From Streptomyces sp. CB02058 (GTDB taxonomy: Bacteria; Actinomycetota; Actinomycetes; Streptomycetales; Streptomycetaceae), in contig NZ_LIPG01000002.1 of NCBI RefSeq assembly GCF_001905505.1, forward strand, positions 1,364,001-1,428,000: a stretch of 64,000 bases of DNA, given 5' to 3'. Position numbers and translations under genes: made by a program. Positions 59,038 through 64,000 of this stretch are shown here, piece after piece. Positions within the stretch are counted from its first letter, which is position 1, and each line of letters opens with the position of its first letter. The notes under the pieces were generated by a model. The model saw nothing but the letters and a program-made list of their open reading frames with translations, made no database searches and was not told where the DNA came from.

Positions 59038-60491
59038 GAGACGGCCGCAACCTGGCCGGGCTGAGCCTTCCCGCAGTTGAACGCCCCGCCGAGGACGTAT
59101 GTCTGAGGCCCGCCGACGGCCGTCATCGACCCCCAGAAATCCGGGGTCGTCCCCTGGTAGGCAACATCCCGGACCTGGCCGGCGAGACGGCCGTCCCGGA
59201 TCGCATACGCCCGTTGCTGCGTGAACTGGAAGTTGTACCTCTGCATGTCGATCGACCAGGACCGGTCGCCGACCACGTAGATCCCGCGCTCGACGCCGCC
59301 GATCAGGTCCTCCGTGGAGAGCCCGCCCGGATCCGGCTTCAGCGACACGTTCGCCATGCGCTGCACGGGGACGTGCTCCGGCGAGTCGGCGTACGCGCAG
59401 CCGTTGGACCGGCCCAGTCCCGTCAGCTTCGCGATCCGGCGGTCCGTCTGGTAGCCCACCAGGGTCCCGTCCTTGACCAGGTCCCAGGACTGCGCCTCGA
59501 CGCCCTCGTCGTCGTAACCGACGGTCGCGAGGCCGTGCTCGGCGGTGCGGTCGCCCGTCACGTTCATCGCGGGGGAGCCGTACGCCAGCTTCCCCAGCTG
59601 GTCGAAGGTGGCGAACGACGTGCCCGCGTACGCCGCCTCGTAACCCAGCGCGCGGTCCAGCTCGGTGGCGTGGCCGATCGACTCGTGGATGGTCAGCCAG
59701 AGGTTCGACGGGTCGACGACCAGGTCGTACGTCCCCGCCTCGACGCTCGGCGCCCGCATCTTCTCGGCCAGCAGTCCGGGAATGCGCTCCAGTTCGGAGT
59801 CCCAGTCCCAGCCGGTGCCCGTCAGGTACTCCCAGCCCCGGCCCACCGGCGGCGCGATCGTCCGCATGGAGTCGAACTCACCGGTCGTGCCGTCCACGGC
59901 CACCGCGGTCAGCTGCGGATGCACCCGCACCCGCTGCTGGGTGGTGACGGTGCCCGCCGTGTCCGCGTAGAACTTGTTCTCGTGAACGGTCATCAGGGAG
60001 GCGTCCACATGCGCGACCCCGTCCGCCGCCAGCAGCCGCGCGCTCCACTCCGCGAGCAGCCCGGCCTTCTCCTCGGCCGGTACGGAGAACGGGTCGACGT
60101 CGTACGCCGACACCCAGGTCCGCTCGCCGTGCACCGGCTCGTCGGCGAGCTCCACCCGCTCGTCCGACCCGGCCGCCGCGATCACCTTCGCCGACAGCTT
60201 GGCCATGGCCACGGCCTGCGAGGCCACCTTCGCGGCGGCGTCCATCGTCAGGTCGACCCCGGACGCGAACCCCCACGCCCCGCCGTGCACCACCCGGACG
60301 GCGAACCCGAGATCGGTGGTGTCCGACGTCCCGGAGGGCCGTGCGTCCCGCAGCCGCCAGGAGGCGCCGCGCACCCGCTCCAGCCGGAAGTCCGCGTGTA
60401 CGGCACCGAGCGCCCGGGCGCGGGCGAGCGCCGCGTCGGCGAGGGCACGCAAGGGCAGGGCCAGGAACGACTGATCTACCTCGTGGGCCAC
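58965..60491 (-). CDS. tldD: TldD family metallopeptidase subunit
   Basis: 508 residues. The active subunit of the TldD/TldE protease: the HExxxH zinc motif is in WLTIHESIGHATELD, with a further ligand expected as Cys near SNGCAYADSP or in the C-terminal FNCGKAQPG. The C-terminus (SHGCPTAVFRGVNILNTSDESGRS) looks complete, so any insertion occurred without destroying the gene. In other Streptomyces the partner tldE follows directly; here the integrase intervenes on the opposite strand. Confidence 0.94.
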   Translation of the reverse strand: MAHEVDQSFLALPLRALADAALARARALGAVHADFRLERVRGASWRLRDARPSGTSDTTDLGFAVRVVHGGAWGFASGVDLTMDAAAKVASQAVAMAKLSAKVIAAAGSDERVELADEPVHGERTWVSAYDVDPFSVPAEEKAGLLAEWSARLLAADGVAHVDASLMTVHENKFYADTAGTVTTQQRVRVHPQLTAVAVDGTTGEFDSMRTIAPPVGRGWEYLTGTGWDWDSELERIPGLLAEKMRAPSVEAGTYDLVVDPSNLWLTIHESIGHATELDRALGYEAAYAGTSFATFDQLGKLAYGSPAMNVTGDRTAEHGLATVGYDDEGVEAQSWDLVKDGTLVGYQTDRRIAKLTGLGRSNGCAYADSPEHVPVQRMANVSLKPDPGGLSTEDLIGGVERGIYVVGDRSWSIDMQRYNFQFTQQRAYAIRDGRLAGQVRDVAYQGTTPDFWGSMTAVGGPQTYVLGGAFNCGKAQPGQVAAVSHGCPTAVFRGVNILNTSDESGRS

Positions 60492-60660
60492 GCGGGCCTC
60501 CCCTTCTCCACCTCAGAAATGTCCTCGCAGTGAATCATGGGGGGTCGAGGTGTCCCCGCGCGCTCGTTTTACGTTCCCGGGTCCGAGCCGGACCCTTCTG
60601 TAGGGATCCGACAGTCGCGGCCCGGCGGCGCTGTCAGAGGCCGATTCCCTGGAAGCGGGG

Positions 60661-60687
60661 TGGTACCGATAGGTTTTCGAGGTACCA
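60661..60687. promoter_or_regulatory. Inverted repeat TGGTACC upstream of fabG
   Basis: TGGTACC (60661-60667) and GGTACCA (60681-60687) flank 13 bp that contain TAGGTT (60670-60675), a possible -10. A regulator bound here would block the fabG-inhA promoter. The element is about 25 bp upstream of the TTG start. Confidence 0.5.
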
Positions 60688-60711
60688 GACCGCCAAGGAA
60701 AGGGTGATCCG

Positions 60712-61431
60712 TTGAGCCGCTCGGTTCTCGTCACCGGAGGAAACCGGGGCATCGGCCTCGCCATCGCCCGCGCCTTCGCCGACAACGGCGACAAGGTCGC
60801 CATCACCTACCGCTCGGGTGAGCCGCCGCAGGCGCTCACCGAGGCCGGGGTTCTGGCCGTCCGGTGCGACATCACCGACACCGAGCAGGTGGAGCAGGCC
60901 TACAAGGAGATCGAGGAGAAGCACGGTCCCGTGGAGGTGCTGGTCGCCAACGCCGGCATCACCAAGGACCAGTTGCTGATGCGGATGTCCGAGGACGACT
61001 TCACGTCCGTGCTCGACACCAACCTCACCGGCACCTTCCGCGTCGTCAAGCGCGCCAACCGCGGGATGCTGCGCGCCAAGAAGGGCCGCGTCGTCCTGAT
61101 CTCCTCGGTCGTCGGCCTCCTCGGCTCGGCCGGACAGGCCAACTACGCGGCGTCCAAGGCGGGCCTCGTCGGCTTCGCCCGGTCGCTCGCCCGTGAGCTC
61201 GGCTCGCGGAACATCACCTTCAACGTCGTCGCACCCGGGTTCGTCGACACCGACATGACCCAGGTGCTCACCGACGAGCAGCGCAAGGGCATCGTGTCGC
61301 AGGTGCCGCTCGGCCGCTACGCGCAGCCCGCCGAGATCGCCGCCGCGGTGCGCTTCCTCGCGTCCGACGACGCGTCGTACATCACTGGAGCCGTCATCCC
61401 CGTTGACGGCGGATTGGGCATGGGTCACTGA
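60712..61431 (+). CDS. fabG: 3-oxoacyl-[acyl-carrier-protein] reductase
   Basis: 239 residues from a TTG start (LSRSVLVTGGNRGIGLAIARAF). SDR cofactor loop TGGNRGIG, NAG motif (VANAGITKDQ), and the catalytic set Ser (LISSVVGL), Tyr and Lys (NYAASKAGLVGFA), so the active site is complete. It reduces 3-oxoacyl-ACP with NADPH in fatty-acid elongation. It lies 5 bp upstream of the enoyl reductase gene; the pair is conserved in Streptomyces. Confidence 0.93.
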   Translation: MSRSVLVTGGNRGIGLAIARAFADNGDKVAITYRSGEPPQALTEAGVLAVRCDITDTEQVEQAYKEIEEKHGPVEVLVANAGITKDQLLMRMSEDDFTSVLDTNLTGTFRVVKRANRGMLRAKKGRVVLISSVVGLLGSAGQANYAASKAGLVGFARSLARELGSRNITFNVVAPGFVDTDMTQVLTDEQRKGIVSQVPLGRYAQPAEIAAAVRFLASDDASYITGAVIPVDGGLGMGH

Positions 61432-61436
61432 TCACC

Positions 61437-62204
61437 ATGAGCGGAATTCTCGACGGCAAGCGCATCCTCATCACCGGGGTGCTGATGGAGTCGTCCATCG
61501 CGTTCCACACCGCGAAGGTGGCCCAGGAGCAGGGCGCCGAGGTCATCCTGACGGCCTTTCCCCGGCCGACGCTGACCGAGCGCATCGCCAAGAAGCTTCC
61601 GAAGCCCGTCAAGGTCCTCGAGCTCGACGTCACCAACGACGAGCACCTCGACCGGCTCGCGGGCCTGGTCAAGGAGGAGCTCGGCTCGCTCGACGGCGTC
61701 GTGCACTCCATCGGCTTCGCGCCGCAGGACGCCCTCGGTGGCAACTTCCTGAACACGCCCTTCGACTCGGTCGCCACCGCGATGCACGTCTCGGCGTTCT
61801 CGCTGAAGTCGCTCGCCATGGCCTGCAGGCCGCTGATGGCGGACGGCGGCTCGATCGTCGGCCTCACCTTCGACGCGCAGTTCGCCTGGCCCCAGTACGA
61901 CTGGATGGGCCCGGCCAAGGCCGCGCTGGAGGCCACCTCCCGCTACCTCGCCCGTGACCTGGGCAAGGACAGCATCCGCTGCAACCTGATCTCCGCCGGA
62001 CCGCTCGGCTCCATGGCCGCCAAGTCCATCCCGGGCTTCAGCGAGCTCGCGGACGTCTGGAACCACCGCTCCCCGCTGGAGTGGAACATGACCGACCCGG
62101 AGCCGGCCGGCCGCGGTGTCGTGGCGCTGCTCTCGGACTTCTTCCCCAAGACGACGGGCGAGATCATCCACGTCGACGGCGGCGTGCACATGATGGGCGC
62201 CTGA
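61437..62204 (+). CDS. fabI: Enoyl-[acyl-carrier-protein] reductase (NADH), InhA/FabI type
   Basis: 255 residues. SDR variant with cofactor loop ITGVLMESSIAFHTA and catalytic Tyr and Lys spaced as in InhA/FabI (YDWMGPAKAALEATS, Tyr-x6-Lys). It reduces trans-2-enoyl-ACP, the last step of each elongation cycle. The start of LNTPFDSVATAMHVSAFS and IHVDGGVHMMGA are typical of actinobacterial InhA. An 18-bp-stem terminator follows. Confidence 0.94.
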   Translation: MSGILDGKRILITGVLMESSIAFHTAKVAQEQGAEVILTAFPRPTLTERIAKKLPKPVKVLELDVTNDEHLDRLAGLVKEELGSLDGVVHSIGFAPQDALGGNFLNTPFDSVATAMHVSAFSLKSLAMACRPLMADGGSIVGLTFDAQFAWPQYDWMGPAKAALEATSRYLARDLGKDSIRCNLISAGPLGSMAAKSIPGFSELADVWNHRSPLEWNMTDPEPAGRGVVALLSDFFPKTTGEIIHVDGGVHMMGA

Positions 62205-62218
62205 CGCCCACGCCTCAC

Positions 62219-62259
62219 CGACGGCCGCGCACCCCCTCGCCGGGGGTGCGCGGCCGTCG
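62219..62259 (+). terminator. Terminator of the fabG-fabI unit
   Basis: Perfect 18-bp stem, CGACGGCCGCGCACCCCC (62219-62236) against 62242-62259, loop TCGCC. It lies 15 bp past the stop codon. Confidence 0.87.
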
Positions 62260-62382
62260 CGCGTCCGGGGCCCGTCCGCCCCGCCTGACCGGCCTTTCCG
62301 CCCTCGAGTCGAAAAGATGGCCGTTCCACCGCAGACTGTGGTGGAACCGGACTTCTGGTCAGGCTGTGGGGAGGAGATCGCT

Positions 62383-62754
62383 GTGCGCTCCACACGTCGC
62401 CGAACCTGGGCCCTGCTCGTAGCGGCGGCCGTGGTCGCGGGATTCCTGGCCCCTGTGGCCGTGAGCGCGGCCAACCGGGCCGGGAGCGGGGCCCGGGCCC
62501 CCCTCGCGCCGGAGCCCGAACCGGCGGGCGCCGAATGCCGTACGTCCGTCGAGGGCTCCCGGGTCATCGCCTACTGCCACAACCCGTACCCCACCACCGA
62601 TCTCGTCCGGCTCCACACCGAGTGCGAGCGCTGGTGGGACGTCGACGCCGACGGCGGGGCGGTCGCGGTGCAGCCGGGCCGGACGGTCAAGCTGGAGGAC
62701 CGCTGCTGGAAAGAGGTCGGCTCGGCCTGGGTCAGCCACTCGGTGAGCCCCTGA
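62383..62754 (+). CDS. Putative secreted protein of unknown function
   Basis: 123 residues from a GTG with GGGAGGAGA upstream. A basic n-region (VRSTRRRTW) and hydrophobic stretch (ALLVAAAVVAGFLAPVAVSA) form a signal peptide. The mature part has four Cys (ECRTS, YCHNP, ECERWW, DRCWKE) that could form two disulfides. No motif of known function was seen. It is flanked by the fab terminator and a low-complexity region. Confidence 0.78.
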   Translation: MRSTRRRTWALLVAAAVVAGFLAPVAVSAANRAGSGARAPLAPEPEPAGAECRTSVEGSRVIAYCHNPYPTTDLVRLHTECERWWDVDADGGAVAVQPGRTVKLEDRCWKEVGSAWVSHSVSP

Positions 62755-62860
62755 GCCCCTGAGCCCCTGGGCCCTGGGTCCCTGAGGCCCCTGAGCTTCC
62801 GGGCTCTGGGCTCCCGCGCTTCGGGCTCCTGGGTTCCCGCTTCGGGCCCTGGGCTCCTAG
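62744..62860. repeat. Degenerate CTGAGCCC-type repeats
   Basis: Between the secreted protein and the FadR-type gene, near-tandem units of 8-12 bp such as CTGAGCCC, CTGGGCCC and CTGAGGCC recur roughly ten times with drift. It looks like expansion and decay of a simple GC-rich motif. Confidence 0.65.
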
Positions 62861-63531
62861 ACCGGCTCCCGCAGACAGTCCATGGCATGCGCCGAGGCCT
62901 CGGCGGCCGCCGTCTCCGCGTCGCCCGTCCGGATCGCCTCGACGAGCCGCGTGTGGTCCATGAGCTCCTCCGGCCTCAGCACCGGACCCACGTCGTCGCG
63001 CAGATAGTCGCGGAGCAGGTTGTTCAGGTCGGCGTAGAGCTCGGTCAGCACGTCGTTGTGCGCGGCTGCGACCACGGCGAGGTGCAGGGTCGCGTCCGCG
63101 GCCACGAACGCCTCCGCGTCCCCGGAAGCCCAGGTCTCCTCGCGCCGCGCCATCAACGCGTCCAGCTGCCTCATGTCCCGCTCGGTACGCCGCAGAGCGG
63201 CGAGCCGGGCCGCCGAGGACTCCAGCGTGGAGCGCAGCTCCGCCACGTGCCGGGGGTCGGCGTCCGCGAACCTGCGCTGCATCACCCCGGCCAGCTCACT
63301 GGTCGCCACCACATACGTGCCGGAGCCCTGGCGGATGTCCAGGAGCCCGTTGTGCGCCAGGGCGCGCACCGCCTCGCGCACCGTGTTGCGGGCGACCCCC
63401 AGCTGTTCGACCAGCTCGGGCTCGGTGGGGATCCGAGAGCCGACGGGCCACTCGCCGGCGGTGATCTGGTTCCTCAGCTGGGCAATCACCTGGTCGGCGA
63501 GAGCCGAACGCCGCGGGGATGTGAGCGCCAT
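62857..63531 (-). CDS. FadR-type GntR family transcriptional regulator
   Basis: 224 residues from the ATG at 63531 (AGGAG 4 nt upstream). The N-terminal winged helix is typical GntR (ADQVIAQLRNQITAGEWPVGSRIPTEPELVEQLGVARNTVREAVRAL, in part). The C-terminal FCD domain (about 90-215) has the His/Asp metal-ligand pattern (ATLHLAVVAAAHND; DHTRLVEAI). It is divergent from the CynX-type exporter gene and probably represses it; a candidate operator lies over that promoter. Confidence 0.92.
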   Translation of the reverse strand: MALTSPRRSALADQVIAQLRNQITAGEWPVGSRIPTEPELVEQLGVARNTVREAVRALAHNGLLDIRQGSGTYVVATSELAGVMQRRFADADPRHVAELRSTLESSAARLAALRRTERDMRQLDALMARREETWASGDAEAFVAADATLHLAVVAAAHNDVLTELYADLNNLLRDYLRDDVGPVLRPEELMDHTRLVEAIRTGDAETAAAEASAHAMDCLREPV

Positions 63532-63637
63532 GCTGCTCCTTGCTCGTGTTCCGGAAGGGGTCGTCCGGGAGGTGCGGGCCCGTCGGATCGTCTCCCCGAT
63601 TGTCTCAGGGCGAGACGAGAGGTGGACAGTCAATCAT

Positions 63638-63656
63638 CCCATGATTCTATGATGGG
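63638..63656. promoter_or_regulatory. Candidate GntR operator overlapping a leaderless promoter
   Basis: The 19-bp element matches its own complement at 13 of 19 positions: CCCAT, ATs and ATGGG arms around a variable centre. It covers TATGAT (63648-63653), a good -10, 6 nt before the exporter ATG. TGGACA at 63623-63628 may be the -35 (19-bp spacing). Confidence 0.5.
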
Positions 63657-63659
63657 CCC

Positions 63660-64000
63660 ATGCTTCACGAGGAGACCCCGACCCTGAGCCCCGCCGAGAC
63701 CCCCACCCGCGCGCGGTCCGCCCCCGTGCCGTCGCCCTGGACGCTGCGGATCGTCCTCATCGGCCTGGTCCTCGCCGCGCTCAACCTCCGCCCCGCCATC
63801 ACCAGCCTCGGCCCCCTCCTCGAAGAGGTCAGGGACGGGCTGCACATGAGCGGCAGCGTCGCCGGTGTCCTCACCTCCGTACCGCCCCTCTGCTTCGCGC
63901 TGTTCGGCTTCATGGCGCCGCGGCTGTCCCGCCGGTTCGGGCCCGGCGCCGTCGTCTGCGCGGGCATGGCCGCCATCGCGGCCGGGCTCCTGCTGCGCCC
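63660..64000 (+). CDS. MFS transporter, CynX/NimT family (3'-truncated by window edge)
   Basis: The frame is open to the end of the window; 113 residues are visible of about 400. After a Pro/Thr-rich N-terminus (1-28), the typical CynX/NimT opening appears: IVLIGLVLAALNLRPAITSLGPLLEEVR and GVLTSVPPLCFALFGFMAPRLSRRFG (partial). Relatives export or import cyanate or nitroimidazole-like compounds; the substrate here is unknown. It has a TATGAT -10 box 6 nt before its ATG and no Shine-Dalgarno, so it is probably translated from a leaderless mRNA. Confidence 0.9.
   Translation, partial: MLHEETPTLSPAETPTRARSAPVPSPWTLRIVLIGLVLAALNLRPAITSLGPLLEEVRDGLHMSGSVAGVLTSVPPLCFALFGFMAPRLSRRFGPGAVVCAGMAAIAAGLLLR

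Noticed and set aside
57410..59040. Search for att direct repeats flanking the integrase
   Set aside because: Only a 9-bp shared string (TGGCCGGGC) and a gapped weak match near the tldD end were found by eye; neither is convincing.
1..64000. CRISPR arrays, tRNA or rRNA genes
   Set aside because: No spaced identical repeats of CRISPR type and no recognisable tRNA or rRNA sequence were seen by eye; a tRNAscan-SE or Infernal run would settle it.

Overview
This window looks like the chromosome of a Streptomyces species or close relative. The coding DNA is very GC-rich with G/C in third positions, GTG/TTG starts are common, and the gene content is typical of the genus: ectABCD, a B12 riboswitch with cob genes, an LAETG-anchored surface protein, duplicated Asp23 proteins, tldD/tldE and a fabG-inhA pair. 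From memory, the order matches the SCO1813-SCO1867 part of the S. coelicolor core, read in reverse. No rRNA, tRNA or CRISPR was seen. Both end genes run off the window.

Layout. 1-2.9 kb: a galactan-use pair (GH42 beta-galactosidase and secreted GH53 galactanase). 2.9-6.4 kb: a VOC/DinB-like fusion, a TetR regulator divergent from a quinone-oxidoreductase-like enzyme, and a lipoprotein. 6.6-9.9 kb: ectABCD on the minus strand. 10.2-12.5 kb: a class V aminotransferase divergent from an amidohydrolase. 12.5-14.1 kb: an LAETG surface protein with an unusual folded leader and a repeat-rich 3' flank. 14.1-23.4 kb: late cobalamin genes (cobD-cobQ-chelatase-cobO-cobB, then a CobE/CbiG-CobC fusion) behind a cobalamin riboswitch, with a ZIP transporter on the opposite strand. 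23.4-25 kb: PiT phosphate transporter with a candidate PHO box. 25-33.4 kb: housekeeping and metabolic genes, including an ABC-F ATPase with a possible leader peptide. 33.4-36.6 kb: an Asp23/Gls24 envelope-stress cluster. 36.6-42.3 kb: SDR, GH15, SURF1, exonuclease-BRCT and VIT genes. 42.3-45.4 kb: a large NACHT-LRR STAND ATPase, NLR-like. 45.5-48.2 kb: a sterol desaturase-like and lysoplasmalogenase-like pair and an alcohol dehydrogenase. 48.3-56 kb: subtilase, acetate symporter, moaA, small membrane proteins and tyrS. 56-60.5 kb: tldE and tldD, separated by a lone tyrosine integrase. 60.7-64 kb: fabG-inhA, a secreted protein, a FadR-type regulator and a CynX-type exporter.

How the genes work together. 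ectABCD turns aspartate semialdehyde into 5-hydroxyectoine. The cob genes carry out amidation, cobalt insertion, adenosylation and aminopropanol attachment of B12, and the shared riboswitch would shut them down when cobalamin is plentiful. The cobaltochelatase large subunit CobN is not next to its AAA/VWA partner. The parts that stand out as unusual are the putative three-way-junction leader at 12.69 kb, the 23-bp repeat array at 14.0 kb, the proline-rich leader ORF between the riboswitch and cobD, the NACHT-LRR gene, and the integrase lodged between tldE and tldD.
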